A stretch of 64,000 nt of DNA from Acinetobacter silvestris (GTDB taxonomy: Bacteria > Pseudomonadota > Gammaproteobacteria > Pseudomonadales > Moraxellaceae): NCBI RefSeq assembly GCF_002135235.1, contig NZ_NEGB01000002.1, forward strand, positions 538,764 to 602,763, given 5' to 3'. Positions 8,974-20,158 of this stretch are shown here, piece after piece (the first letter of the stretch is position 1; each line of letters starts with the position of its first letter). Under the pieces are notes generated by a model, which was not told the origin of the DNA, made no database searches, and saw only the letters and a program-made list of their open reading frames with translations. The position numbers and the translations under genes were made by a program.

Positions 8974-10350
8974 TTAGCCCTGCCACTGTAATTGTTCACG
9001 TAAGCTCACGACCTCACCAATAATGGTCAATGTCGGTGCTTGAATTTGATGTTCTGAAACTTTAGATGCAATATCAGCCAAAGTCCCCACCACCACTTTT
9101 TGCTCAGGTGTCGTGCCTTTAGAGATTAATGCTACTGGCATATCTGGACGTTGCCCATGTGCAATCAATTGTTGGCAAATTTTCTCTAATCCAACCAAGC
9201 CCATATACAACACCAAAGTTTGATTTGCATAGACCAATTCATGCCACGGCAACTCAGGTGAACCTTCTTTTAAATGACCAGTAAGAAACCGTACACTTTG
9301 TGCATAATCGCGGTGCGTGAGAGGAATACCAGCATAAGCGGAACAGCCTGAAGCAGCAGTAATTCCCGGCACAACTTGAAAGCCAATACCCGAGGCGAAT
9401 AATTCTTGGATTTCTTCACCACCCCGCCCAAAAATAAATGGATCACCGCCTTTTAAGCGACACACACGTTTGCCTTGTTCGGCATATTTAACCAAAAGTG
9501 CATTAATACCTTCTTGTGGCACAGCATGATTAGAACGTGCTTTCCCCACATAAATTTTTTCAGCATCACGGCGGCATAAATCTAAAATGGGTTGCGACAC
9601 CAAACGATCATAGATCACCACATCGGCTTGTTGCATCAAACGTAATGCTTTCAGTGTCAGTAGCTCAGGATCACCTGGCCCTGCACCAACTAAACAAACC
9701 TCACCTTTCGGTGTTTTCCATTGTTGCAAAGCTTGCTCAATCAACTCATCTGCAACAGAAATTTTGTCATTAAATACTTGTTCTTTGAGTGGACTCGCAT
9801 ACAAATCCTCCCAAAAAATACGGCGTTCATCGGGGTTTATAATTTTTTCTTTAACCGCAGCACGCCATTTACCTGAAAACTCAGCCAGTTTGCCCATACC
9901 ATGTGGAATAGTTGCTTCAAGTTGAGTCCGAATCTGGCGGGATAAAACTGGCGATGTACCATTGGTTGCTATAGAAACCACTAAAGGAGAACGATCAACA
10001 ATCGCGGGTACCATAAAACGACAATGTGGTGGATCGTCCACACTATTCACCAATACATTTTCAGCTTCACAGGCTTCGAAAACTTGGATATTGGTCGCTT
10101 TGTCATTGGTTGCTGCAATCACCAAACGATAATTGCGGAGTCGAATATCTGGGCTAAAAGGTACTTGAACATATTGCCCTTGACTGGCAATTACAATCTC
10201 AAGTAAAGAATTTTCAATTTCAGGTGCAACCACATCAATGATTGCCCCTGCTTTCGCCAAAAGTATTGCCTTACGATAAGCAATACGCCCACCACCAACA
10301 ATCAGACAAGGTTGCTGTTGCAACTTTAAAGAGATTGGAAAAATATCCAC
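8974..10350 (-). CDS. cysG: Siroheme synthase CysG (trifunctional)
   Basis: Makes siroheme from uroporphyrinogen III for sulfite and nitrite reductases. The N-terminal dehydrogenase/ferrochelatase half starts with the NAD-binding GGG at residues 19-21 and has the family SPVLSRQIRTQLE segment. The C-terminal uroporphyrinogen methyltransferase half begins near residue 217 (VCLVGAGPGDPELLTLKA), with RLKGGDPFIFGRGGEE and VVPGITAASGCSAYAGIPLT. 458 residues is full length. GTG start behind GAGGTAG. Same strand as serS, with a 90-base gap. Confidence 0.96.
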   Translation of the reverse strand: MDIFPISLKLQQQPCLIVGGGRIAYRKAILLAKAGAIIDVVAPEIENSLLEIVIASQGQYVQVPFSPDIRLRNYRLVIAATNDKATNIQVFEACEAENVLVNSVDDPPHCRFMVPAIVDRSPLVVSIATNGTSPVLSRQIRTQLEATIPHGMGKLAEFSGKWRAAVKEKIINPDERRIFWEDLYASPLKEQVFNDKISVADELIEQALQQWKTPKGEVCLVGAGPGDPELLTLKALRLMQQADVVIYDRLVSQPILDLCRRDAEKIYVGKARSNHAVPQEGINALLVKYAEQGKRVCRLKGGDPFIFGRGGEEIQELFASGIGFQVVPGITAASGCSAYAGIPLTHRDYAQSVRFLTGHLKEGSPELPWHELVYANQTLVLYMGLVGLEKICQQLIAHGQRPDMPVALISKGTTPEQKVVVGTLADIASKVSEHQIQAPTLTIIGEVVSLREQLQWQG

Positions 10351-10440
10351 AAACTACCTCAATATTTTAGATCTGATTGTCTTAAGCAATTTTCATGCAC
10401 AAAATTGTGCTGCACATTAATTTATTCATTAATTCATAAA

Positions 10441-11721
<1,281 letters not shown>

Positions 11722-11843
11722 TTAAGAAAGAAAAAAACTGACGATAGTGTAAGCTCTTAGCACTTAAAAATACAGTGAAAGAGCAATTCACAGGTTATGT
11801 TTCGAATAATAAGACGACAATTTTTAAGTTTGAGGTTTAAAAA

Positions 11844-12617
11844 TTACGGATTACTATATTCTGGCAAACTTGGTAAATACTCGGTTTTAACCAAGTCTTT
11901 CGCCATAACATAAGGAAGCGTCAACTCAGACATGCCTTCTGCATAAGAAGCAAGTTCATACAATGGATAAACAAAGACTATACCGTTAACCCCAAAGTAA
12001 TAGTTATCACTCAATTGCAATTTAGCACGTTCAATATTGTGCTGTTGCAACCAATTCATGTTGGCTTCATAGAGCACATCGGCTACTTTCGCTTCAACAT
12101 TCGGTTTTAAAATATCAGTTAATGCTAAACGTTTATGCGTAGTCAAATCGAATGTCACAAATTCTTGATGCGACATACCATGCGCAGCACCTGCACTATA
12201 AATATAAGACTGAATTGCAAAGGTCGCTAAATTATAATGTTGTGCAATGAATTGCACATAAATTGTATTTTGATTCAAGCCTTTCTGGGTATCTACTTCT
12301 GTGCGTGCTTTTGCATCAACCGCAAAAGCATCTGGAACATCTTTTTTAATGCGATTTAAAAAATAACTGTCAATCCACGGGACACCGGTTTGAATCGTTT
12401 GCAAATCATACTGTGTACAGCCATCCTCATCACAGTATTGCTTTTTGGAAAGTTCAACACGAGTCACTTTGGCTTGAATTAATGGAATTGTATTTTGTTT
12501 TTCTTCGGTAACCGTCTTGACCTGCGGTGCAGGCTTCTCCTGACAGCCAGCCATTAAAACTACAGCGACAGATATCGGAACTGCCCAAAACCATGGTTTC
12601 ATTACATGTTGTGTCAT
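11844..12617 (-). CDS. DUF3298 / RsiV-type lipoprotein
   Basis: A 257-residue predicted lipoprotein: positively charged start, hydrophobic core, then LMAGC lipobox with Cys at about residue 25. The exported part resembles the DUF3298 family (RsiV C-terminal-like): a strand with YSAGAAHGMSHQEFVTFDL, then LTDIL, and a C-terminal VFVYPLYELASYAEG region. In Bacillus RsiV binds lysozyme; a lysozyme-related role here is unproven. ATG 12617 has only a weak ribosome site; ATG 12602 is an alternative start. Confidence 0.75.
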   Translation of the reverse strand: MTQHVMKPWFWAVPISVAVVLMAGCQEKPAPQVKTVTEEKQNTIPLIQAKVTRVELSKKQYCDEDGCTQYDLQTIQTGVPWIDSYFLNRIKKDVPDAFAVDAKARTEVDTQKGLNQNTIYVQFIAQHYNLATFAIQSYIYSAGAAHGMSHQEFVTFDLTTHKRLALTDILKPNVEAKVADVLYEANMNWLQQHNIERAKLQLSDNYYFGVNGIVFVYPLYELASYAEGMSELTLPYVMAKDLVKTEYLPSLPEYSNP

Positions 12618-12738
12618 TTTATTTTCAAACCTTATTACCCTTACCTAGCCCATGCACTATACAAAGCTCTGTAACTCAATGAAATTTAAAAATGTATCTT
12701 GAGTAAATAAATTCAAAATTTAAGGCTAAATCCTGACC

Positions 12739-14244
12739 TTATTGAGGAAAATCCACCCAATTCCCATGAAACCCCAATGGAACACGCACACCCAACTCAA
12801 TTTCAGCGTGTAATTGCATCTCGGTACCATGCACTTTCAAAATGACAACCTTACTGGGTAAAGCATCAAGATGATGTACATAGGACATTAAGTACCCCAC
12901 ACCTTCCAAGCTCAGCTTGGATTCAGGAATAAAAATAACCTCACCTGTCATCCACTCTTCTCCAAAAGAATACGTGGTTAAGCGTTGCTCTAAGACATCA
13001 TGACAACGCAATTGATTTGCTGCTGTCATTTTCTTTTCATCAAAACTCACTGTGTAAATATAGCGATGCATCTCACCGGTATAACGCTCATCAATTCGAG
13101 GGAATTCTTGTGCTTGAGCATCAATAACGTTACGTTGAATTGAAAGTGCTTTTAAATCAATAACCCAGCGTTCTAATTGTGCTTTTTGCTGTTCAAATGG
13201 GCCTTGCTGAGACTGCTTGAACATGTGTTGATGTACCACAAGATCAACAACAATCTGGTTTTTCTCATTTCGATAAGCATTAGCAGCATGAAAAACAAAG
13301 CATGGCGTGATATCAATCCACTGAATTTCATTCGCTTGACCAAATTTAGGCAACACTCCAATTCGAGCTTGATGTTGATCATTCCAACAATAAGGTAGAC
13401 TACTTCCTTTCAAGAGCTGCGCTACAGAAAAAGTGACTGGCAAATCAAAAATTAAAATATCCGTTGCTGTGATGGCGCAGTCATGAATCATTGGACCATG
13501 CTTTACAGGAATTTTTACAAAATGAATTAAATATCCATCTTGATCTAAAACCTCATAATAAGCATGCCGAAGATCTAATGCATCATAACAAATCGCATGT
13601 AAATACCCTGTTTGATTGTCTTTATGCGGATGCGCAGTAAAAGGTAAATCTGCATCTGTATTAAAAAATTGATGTGTTTCCGTATTTAAATCTAAGTCTA
13701 AACGCGCAGGAAAAGTACCCGCTTCAATTAATGCCCAAATCTTATTGGCATGAAAAACCACATTGGTATTCACCACACCATTTGATCCACGGCGAAAGCC
13801 ATTTTTTAGAGGCAGTTGCTTAGTGTGCTGTACCACATCCGTTTCAATGAAACAGCTTTTAAAACTGATCGCTCGTCCATTTTCAATACGTAAAACATGC
13901 AACATTCCATCACCAACAAACCAATGATAAAGCGATGGATTTCCCACATGTATCGGATTTGGTCCAATTCTAAGCAACATTCCATTGAGCTGTGGTGGAA
14001 TTTCACCATAAACATTTAAATCAAACTGCTCGACTTCAGTGACAGGTGCAAAAACACCCTCTAAATAGGGATTACTTCCCTGATGTTGAGGCTTTCTGTG
14101 TAACCAATGCATCCCTTTTTGCATGATACTTTGTCGAAACAGGTTAAGTTTTGATTTCAGCGGGGTCATTCGTGGATAGTCCGTGATTAATCTATTTTCA
14201 TTATTTTTGAAGTGATTATTATTTTCAGCAGCCATTAAATCCAA
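12739..14244 (-). CDS. Carotenoid oxygenase family protein
   Basis: A 501-residue seven-bladed propeller non-haem iron dioxygenase of the carotenoid/stilbene cleavage family. The four iron-binding histidines are seen in TAHPHKD, MIHDCAIT, FHAANAY and GFHGNW. The N-terminal GMLLRIGPNPIHVGN is the family's usual entry motif. No carotenoid biosynthesis genes are in the window, so the substrate may be a stilbene or lignin-related phenylpropene, or an imported apocarotenoid. ATG 14244; no signal peptide is evident. Confidence 0.88.
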   Translation of the reverse strand: MDLMAAENNNHFKNNENRLITDYPRMTPLKSKLNLFRQSIMQKGMHWLHRKPQHQGSNPYLEGVFAPVTEVEQFDLNVYGEIPPQLNGMLLRIGPNPIHVGNPSLYHWFVGDGMLHVLRIENGRAISFKSCFIETDVVQHTKQLPLKNGFRRGSNGVVNTNVVFHANKIWALIEAGTFPARLDLDLNTETHQFFNTDADLPFTAHPHKDNQTGYLHAICYDALDLRHAYYEVLDQDGYLIHFVKIPVKHGPMIHDCAITATDILIFDLPVTFSVAQLLKGSSLPYCWNDQHQARIGVLPKFGQANEIQWIDITPCFVFHAANAYRNEKNQIVVDLVVHQHMFKQSQQGPFEQQKAQLERWVIDLKALSIQRNVIDAQAQEFPRIDERYTGEMHRYIYTVSFDEKKMTAANQLRCHDVLEQRLTTYSFGEEWMTGEVIFIPESKLSLEGVGYLMSYVHHLDALPSKVVILKVHGTEMQLHAEIELGVRVPLGFHGNWVDFPQ

Positions 14245-14345
14245 CCTATTATTCTTGTATTAATTTATATCCTCATAAAGTTTATCTCGACATAAAAGAT
14301 ACATTTTGTTTTTTTAGATTAATGGTTTTTGATTGACTTAAACAT

Positions 14346-14376
14346 AAAAAAAGCAACCCGAAGGTTGCTTTAAAAA
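14346..14376 (-). terminator. Rho-independent terminator of lolA
   Basis: AAGCAACC-TTCG-GGTTGCTT on the minus strand followed by seven Ts: a strong UUCG-loop terminator 20 bases after the lolA stop. Confidence 0.88.
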
Positions 14377-14396
14377 TATCAGCATAGTGCAATATT

Positions 14397-15092
14397 TTAC
14401 TGATCAATAATATCGGTACCTTTAGGCGGCACAAAATTAAAAATGCTTGCAGGAATCGCTGAATTAACTTTCACATTATTAAATTTCACAGTAGTCGTTT
14501 GACCCAGCGAATCTTGGAGCACCATTAAATTTGGCGTATTTTGAGCACCAAAGCTAATCGTTAGACTTTGGAAAGCACCATCTTTCTGCTTAGGATACAA
14601 AGTATAATAGGTCTTGGTCGCATTCGGTTGAGTAATACGATATGCCTGCATAATTTGCGAAGTATTACCACTTAATAATAAAGCAGGTGTGTTGGCTACT
14701 TGGTCATCTAAGCTTTGGCGGACTGCTTGCTGTAGATCTGGATCATAAATCCAAACGGTTTGACCTGTGGTAATAATGGTTTGTTTTGCTGGAGATGCTA
14801 TTTCCCAATAAAACTTACCTGGGCGTGCAACTTTCATCACACCTTTAAAAGTTTGATTCATATGCTGAGCAGATAAACCTTTCTTTTGTGGAGCTTTACC
14901 ACCACTCGTCACCTGAGTCGTTTGTTCAAAATTTGCCGTTAGACTTTTAATACCACCTAACTGTTTAACAAGGTTTGCTGTTGCTTGTTGCTCCGATGCA
15001 GCAGTTGCCGCAAAAACATTAGTGCTCATTACAGGTGCAAGCATTACTGCACTCATTGCGACAGCAGCCATCGTTTTACGAAGCATATTCAT
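14397..15092 (-). CDS. lolA: Outer-membrane lipoprotein carrier protein LolA
   Basis: Periplasmic chaperone that carries lipoproteins from the LolCDE ABC transporter to LolB. The 231-residue precursor has a clear signal peptide (charged start, hydrophobic core, VFA-ATA cleavage site near residue 28). The mature part shows the family pattern: SLTANFEQTT, GVMKVARPGKFYWE, TGQTVWIYDPDLQQAV and a C-terminal NFVPPKGTDI. ATG 15092 follows AAGGTGA. It is a monocistronic gene with its own terminator. Confidence 0.95.
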   Translation of the reverse strand: MNMLRKTMAAVAMSAVMLAPVMSTNVFAATAASEQQATANLVKQLGGIKSLTANFEQTTQVTSGGKAPQKKGLSAQHMNQTFKGVMKVARPGKFYWEIASPAKQTIITTGQTVWIYDPDLQQAVRQSLDDQVANTPALLLSGNTSQIMQAYRITQPNATKTYYTLYPKQKDGAFQSLTISFGAQNTPNLMVLQDSLGQTTTVKFNNVKVNSAIPASIFNFVPPKGTDIIDQ

Positions 15093-15268
15093 AGGTTCAC
15101 CTTTTATCTATTTGCTCAAGTGCAATTTATTTAATGTCTCATCTTAAACCAAATTTAATTGCTAATAATTGAGAATATAAGAAGTTTTGTATTTTTATTG
15201 CTGTCAATTGTAGAAATTCATCCATCATGATGAAGACATTTCCACCTTGAATACCTATTTTTCTCAAT

Positions 15269-15300
15269 AAAAAACCCGCAAAAAATGCGGGTTTTTTTTT
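15269..15300 (-). terminator. Terminator of the rplU-rpmA operon
   Basis: AAACCCGC-AAAAAAT-GCGGGTTT with long A and T flanks, 15 bases after the rpmA stop. Confidence 0.85.
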
Positions 15301-15314
15301 AAAAAAATTAAAAC

Positions 15315-15572
15315 TTATGCAGTTTCAACTTTTACGTAGCGACGGCCAAACTGACCTTTCACTTCGAATTTGATCACGCCATCAGCAGTAGCAAATAAAG
15401 TATGGTCACGGCCCATACCTACGTTTGCACCAGCGTGGAATTCTGTACCACGTTGACGAACGATGATGTTACCAGCAGTCACAGATTGACCACCGTACAT
15501 TTTAACACCTAACATTTTAGGGTTTGAGTCACGACCATTTCGTGTCGATCCACCGGCTTTTTTAGTTGCCAT
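15315..15572 (-). CDS. rpmA: 50S ribosomal protein L27
   Basis: 85 residues with the conserved N-terminus [17 protein letters not shown] and the GVKMYGGQ and [15 protein letters not shown] motifs. The N-terminal tail reaches the peptidyl transferase centre. It lies 19 bases behind rplU, as an operon, in the usual gammaproteobacterial order. Confidence 0.98.
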   Translation of the reverse strand: MATKKAGGSTRNGRDSNPKMLGVKMYGGQSVTAGNIIVRQRGTEFHAGANVGMGRDHTLFATADGVIKFEVKGQFGRRYVKVETA

Positions 15573-15591
15573 GTCTATTTACTCCTCGTAA

Positions 15592-15903
15592 TTAGCCTGA
15601 AATAGCTGTAATTTTCAACTCAGTGAACCATTGACGGTGACCTTGTTGTTTACGATAGTGCTTACGACGACGCATTTTAACAATACGAATTTTGTCGTGA
15701 CGACCATGGCTAACTACTTCAGCAGTTACTGTAGCACCAGCAACAACTGGAGCACCAATTTGAATGCTTTCACCGTTTACAAGCATTAATACGTCATCAA
15801 ACGTAATAGTTGCGCCTGTTTCAGCTTTCAACAATTCTACTTTAAGGGTTTCACCCTCAACAACACGGTGCTGTTTACCACCGCTTTGGATTACTGCGTA
15901 CAT
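15592..15903 (-). CDS. rplU: 50S ribosomal protein L21
   Basis: 103 residues starting [14 protein letters not shown], with the C-terminal [16 protein letters not shown] basic region typical of L21. ATG 15903 is preceded by GGAGT at the right distance. An upstream in-frame start would add non-conserved residues. First gene of the rplU-rpmA operon, divergent from ispB. Confidence 0.98.
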   Translation of the reverse strand: MYAVIQSGGKQHRVVEGETLKVELLKAETGATITFDDVLMLVNGESIQIGAPVVAGATVTAEVVSHGRHDKIRIVKMRRRKHYRKQQGHRQWFTELKITAISG

Positions 15904-16310
15904 AATGTACTCCAAACTAGCCCGTGTCGTCGTGCCGATACTGGAATATATCGATCTTAATACGAACGCCACTGGGAGTTATATAAGGGCAAAGATTTTA
16001 AGTGATAATTAATTAAACAACAAGTAATTTTGGCTATTTATTAACATCTAGGTCAAATATTTATAGCTGAATGCTATTTTACAAAATTTGATATCTGTTT
16101 CTCATCAATTTTTATAAAAATTGAAATAGATTTTTAAAACAAATCGGCTACTATGTAGTGCAAAAGAATGACGCTGCACTCATTTTTGGATAAATTCAAT
16201 ACAAATCATTAAGATTCGTAAACGTATCTGTTTGTATAAATTACATGACTTGATATTAATTGTTACACTACTCATCAAATTGAATACATTTGCAAGAGGA
16301 CTCCTTTCAC

Positions 16311-17288
16311 ATGACCATCGATTTTAAGCAAGATATTCTCGCCCCTGTTGCCACTGACTTTGCTGCGATGGACAAGCTTATTAATGAAGGCATTAGCTCG
16401 AAAGTTGCCCTTGTAATGTCGGTCAGTAAGCATGTGGTTGAAGCAGGTGGAAAGCGTATGCGTCCCATCATGTGCTTATTGGCAGCGCATATTTGCGAAG
16501 AACCCAATTTAGTCAATGCTCAAAAGTTGGCTGCGATTATTGAAATGTTGCACACTGCAACGCTGGTGCATGATGATGTGGTCGATGAGTCGGGCTTACG
16601 TCGTGGTCGTCCGACTGCAAATGCCACATGGAATAATCAAACTGCTGTGCTTGTCGGTGACTTCTTAATTTCTCGTGCTTTCGATTTGTTGGTCGATTTA
16701 AACAATATGGTCTTACTTAAAGACTTTTCCACAGGGACTTGTGAAATTGCAGAAGGTGAAGTTTTACAACTGCAAGCGCAACATCAACCTGATACAGATG
16801 AAGCCACTTATTTAAGTATTATTCATGGAAAAACGTCACGCTTATTTGAATTAGCAACAGAAGGTGCTGCGATTCTGGCAGGTAAACATGAATACCGTGA
16901 ACCATTACGTTTATTCGCTGGCCATTTTGGTAATGCGTTCCAAATTATCGATGATATTTTAGATTACACCTCAGATGCGGAAACATTAGGTAAAAATATT
17001 GGTGATGATTTAATGGAAGGTAAACCAACCTTGCCACTCATCTCTGCCTTACAGAATACAACGGGTGAAGAACACGCCATCGTCCGTAAAAGTATCGCAA
17101 CTGGCGGTATCGCAGACTTAGATCGTGTTATTGAAATCGTCAATAGTTCTGGTGCACTAGATTATTGTCGCCAACGTGCCCATGAAGAAACCACATCGGC
17201 TCTTAACGCTTTACAACAATTACCTGAAAGTGACTATCGTCAAGCACTACATAATTTGGCACAACTTGCCTTACATCGAATTCAATAA
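16311..17288 (+). CDS. ispB: Octaprenyl diphosphate synthase IspB
   Basis: Trans-prenyltransferase that makes the long polyprenyl tail of ubiquinone. The first aspartate-rich motif is in LVHDDVVDESGLRRGRPT and the second in FQIIDDILDYTSD. K and R of the GGKRMRP motif bind the diphosphate. 325 residues from ATG 16311, 10 bases after AGAGGA; an upstream start at 16290 would add seven non-conserved residues. Divergent from rplU as in many Gammaproteobacteria. The length of the prenyl product cannot be deduced from sequence alone (octa- versus nonaprenyl). Confidence 0.95.
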   Translation: MTIDFKQDILAPVATDFAAMDKLINEGISSKVALVMSVSKHVVEAGGKRMRPIMCLLAAHICEEPNLVNAQKLAAIIEMLHTATLVHDDVVDESGLRRGRPTANATWNNQTAVLVGDFLISRAFDLLVDLNNMVLLKDFSTGTCEIAEGEVLQLQAQHQPDTDEATYLSIIHGKTSRLFELATEGAAILAGKHEYREPLRLFAGHFGNAFQIIDDILDYTSDAETLGKNIGDDLMEGKPTLPLISALQNTTGEEHAIVRKSIATGGIADLDRVIEIVNSSGALDYCRQRAHEETTSALNALQQLPESDYRQALHNLAQLALHRIQ

Positions 17289-17309
17289 ATTGAAGTTACT
17301 TTTTTGCCT

Positions 17310-19349
17310 ATGCATATAATTTTTAATGATCTCTTCCAGAACATGCAGGAACAGCTTGAAATACCTCAAGCGGTTCCTGATGAAAACATCCTCATTGAAC
17401 TGGTAAAGCGTATACGACCAGAAGACATTAACAATTCAGATGAATCCAATAAAAAATTTAAATCACTCATTCAAGCTTTATTAATTTCACCCAATGCCGC
17501 GTCCAATTTTCAAGGCTATTTACTCAAACTAATTAATCACTATAAACAAGCCAATTTATATGCTGACAGTGGCATTTTGTCTTTAGATGGGTTTTGGAAT
17601 CAACTTGGGCAACGTTTAGGTGCGCATTTTCTACCTTTACTCAAAGATGAATCTGATCTTGGCTATTTAGTTGCTAAAGTCTTTTGCTTAAAAACGGATA
17701 TAGAATGGTTAGATCAAATTGATGAAAATTTATGGATTCAGCTTTTTCAACTATTAGATCTGGGTCATAGCTTTCAGCATGAAAAGTTAGATATTCAACG
17801 TGAAATCATCAAAGCAATTACCGTTTTATCTTACCGAATTAGTGGTATTGGTCTATATCCTGAATTCATTAATGCTCAACCTGAGTTGACCGAATATGAG
17901 TCGCCATTTTTAGTCCAAAATCGTGAAATTATAGAATTCATCGAATCCTACAAAAAAATAGCCCAAAATCGTGACAATATGCATGTCATTGCACCACCCA
18001 ATGCAGACCAAGCTTTGGTCATGATTGAACAATGTCGTGATATTGTTTTCAAAGTTAGACGTGCAATCAAACGTATTGGTGTCAGTTTAAGTTTGACCTA
18101 CTTATTGGCATTACTTGAGCAATGTTTAGATCGTATTGAGCTACTTTTAAATATCGTCATTAAAGATCCTCAAATTCGCTATCAGTCCTTTGCAACATTA
18201 TTAAAAGACGTCGTGGATGCTCACTACAGTGAAACGAGTGTGCGTGAATTACTCAAAGCCAATAGCGAACTGATTGCCTTACAAGTCACCGAAAATGCTA
18301 GTAAAACGGGTGAACACTATGTAAGTACCGATAAACAAGGATTTCTTGGCATGTATTTCGCGGCGGCTGGTGCAGGCGTGATTATTGCCATCATGGCGAC
18401 TTTAAAAATACTGGCCAGTCGATTAATTCTGGCGCCATTAATGCAAGCTTTCATTTATAGCATGAATTATTCCTTGGGATTTATGCTCATCCATGTGTTG
18501 CATTTTACCGTGGCCACCAAGCAACCAGCAATGACAGCCGCAGCTTTAGCCTCTACTGTTCAACATCAAAAAGGCTCTAAAACTGCTCAAATTGCTGAGC
18601 TTGCTGGGTTAATTATTAATATTATTCGAACACAATTTATTGCGATTTTAGGCAATATTTCAATTGCCATTCCAACAGCTGCACTCATTACCTACCTTTG
18701 GCAAGCGGTCATGTTTGAGCCTTTACTCACACATACCAAAGCAACAGCACTGTTACATAGTCTAAATCCTTTCAGCTCTTTAGCCATTTTTCATGCAGCA
18801 ATTGCTGGGGTCTGCTTATTTTTATCTGGTTTAATTGCTGGTTATTTTGACAATATGGCAGTTTATCGCAAAGTAGGCCCACGCTTAAAGGCCCATCCAA
18901 AACTCAAACGAATGATGGGGCAACCTCGGTTAAATTCATTTGCAGACTATATCGAGCGGAACCTGGGTGCATTGGCAGGTAACTTCTTATTTGGAATGAT
19001 GCTCGGCAGTATGGGAACCATTGGTTTTATTTTAGGTTTACCACTGGATATCCGCCATATTGCTTTTGCATCAGCAAACTTTATACAAGGTTTAATAAGC
19101 ATTAATGGTGCACCCGATATAGGCTTAATCATCGTGTCCTTTTTAGGCGTCATGCTCATTGGTCTTACTAACCTTTTTGTCAGTTTCACCCTCACCATTA
19201 TTGTAGCTTTAAGAGCAAGACGAGTCCGTTTTGAACAATGGAAACCTCTAGCAAAATTGGTCTTAACACACTTCGTGACACGACCACTCGATTTCTTTTG
19301 GCCGCCTCAACAACCATTAAAAATTGAAGATGAAAATTCGACACAATAA
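17310..19349 (+). CDS. Gcr-type 'site-specific recombinase' membrane protein
   Basis: A 679-residue protein of the family labelled site-specific recombinase Gcr in Neisseria. No recombinase catalytic motif is visible. The N-terminal half is soluble and helical. From about residue 345 there are six or more membrane segments (YFAAAGAGVIIAIMATLKIL, LALLEQCL earlier, FLSGLIAGYFDN, FLFGMMLGSMGTIGFILGLP). The recombinase label is therefore doubtful. ATG 17310 is chosen over TTG 17304. It lies 21 bases behind ispB and is probably co-transcribed. Confidence 0.75.
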   Translation: MHIIFNDLFQNMQEQLEIPQAVPDENILIELVKRIRPEDINNSDESNKKFKSLIQALLISPNAASNFQGYLLKLINHYKQANLYADSGILSLDGFWNQLGQRLGAHFLPLLKDESDLGYLVAKVFCLKTDIEWLDQIDENLWIQLFQLLDLGHSFQHEKLDIQREIIKAITVLSYRISGIGLYPEFINAQPELTEYESPFLVQNREIIEFIESYKKIAQNRDNMHVIAPPNADQALVMIEQCRDIVFKVRRAIKRIGVSLSLTYLLALLEQCLDRIELLLNIVIKDPQIRYQSFATLLKDVVDAHYSETSVRELLKANSELIALQVTENASKTGEHYVSTDKQGFLGMYFAAAGAGVIIAIMATLKILASRLILAPLMQAFIYSMNYSLGFMLIHVLHFTVATKQPAMTAAALASTVQHQKGSKTAQIAELAGLIINIIRTQFIAILGNISIAIPTAALITYLWQAVMFEPLLTHTKATALLHSLNPFSSLAIFHAAIAGVCLFLSGLIAGYFDNMAVYRKVGPRLKAHPKLKRMMGQPRLNSFADYIERNLGALAGNFLFGMMLGSMGTIGFILGLPLDIRHIAFASANFIQGLISINGAPDIGLIIVSFLGVMLIGLTNLFVSFTLTIIVALRARRVRFEQWKPLAKLVLTHFVTRPLDFFWPPQQPLKIEDENSTQ

Positions 19350-19448
19350 AAATTAAATCATTAGATTTTTGTTATTTTTTGTGCAATTTCTTACAGGTTT
19401 TTGAAAATGAAATTAGTATAAATTAGCTATTTATACTGACTTGAAAAA

Positions 19449-19470
19449 AAGTGTACTGACAAGTACACTT
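19449..19470 (+). promoter_or_regulatory. Perfect hairpin upstream of the PAP2-adeIJK cluster
   Basis: AAGTGTACT-GACA-AGTACACTT: a perfect 9-bp inverted repeat 53 bases before the PAP2 gene. No T-run follows, so it is more likely an operator or leader hairpin than a terminator. Confidence 0.35.
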
Positions 19471-19522
19471 CGGGGCATCAATTATTCTCAGTCAAAGCAA
19501 TGAATATAATCAAGGTGGTTTA

Positions 19523-20137
19523 ATGCCTTATTTACTCCTATTTATCGGCTGTATTGGATTAATTTTCAGCAGTATTGGCTTGCATACTCCTTATATCCAA
19601 CACTTTGATAATTTTGCTGTTGAATGGATAAGTTTACATCGTTCATCTTTTTTGAATGATTTTAGTGTAAGTTTATCTTATATCGGAGGATTACCTGCCA
19701 CATTACTTATATGTGGTAGTTGGTGTTTATATCTTTTTTGGCAAAAAAAAATTGCGAACATTCTGTTTATTTGCTTAGGCATTTCAGGAAGTGTAGTACT
19801 AGGTTGGTCATTAAAATATTTAGTAGATCGGCCTAGACCCGATACTATATATCAAATGGTTAACACCTATGGTGCTTCTTTCCCAAGTGCGCATAGTCTT
19901 TATGCAGCTGTACTGGCAAGTTTAGTCATATTTATATTTTATAAACGTGCACATGCTAAGTTAATCAATGCTCTTGCCTGTTTATGGTGCTTGAGTATGG
20001 GGTTTTCAAGAGTTTATCTTGGAGCACATTTCCCTACAGATGTGATTGCAGGCTGGGGTATCGGTTTTATATGGATCGCTTTACTGTGGTTAATAATTTC
20101 GCGATCTTTATTGAGAAAACAAATTAATGTTAGATAA
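19523..20137 (+). CDS. PAP2 family phosphatase upstream of adeIJK
   Basis: A 204-residue inner-membrane phosphatase with six predicted membrane segments. All three catalytic motifs are intact: KYLVDRPRP, SFPSAHS and SRVYLGAHFPTD. Members dephosphorylate undecaprenyl diphosphate, phosphatidic acid or phosphatidylglycerol phosphate; which one applies here is unknown. ATG follows AAGGTGG. The stop is 21 bases before adeI, so it may be the first gene of the efflux operon, as also seen beside adeIJK in other Acinetobacter. Confidence 0.88.
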   Translation: MPYLLLFIGCIGLIFSSIGLHTPYIQHFDNFAVEWISLHRSSFLNDFSVSLSYIGGLPATLLICGSWCLYLFWQKKIANILFICLGISGSVVLGWSLKYLVDRPRPDTIYQMVNTYGASFPSAHSLYAAVLASLVIFIFYKRAHAKLINALACLWCLSMGFSRVYLGAHFPTDVIAGWGIGFIWIALLWLIISRSLLRKQINVR

Positions 20138-20158
20138 AAATCTAAACGAGGTGGAACA

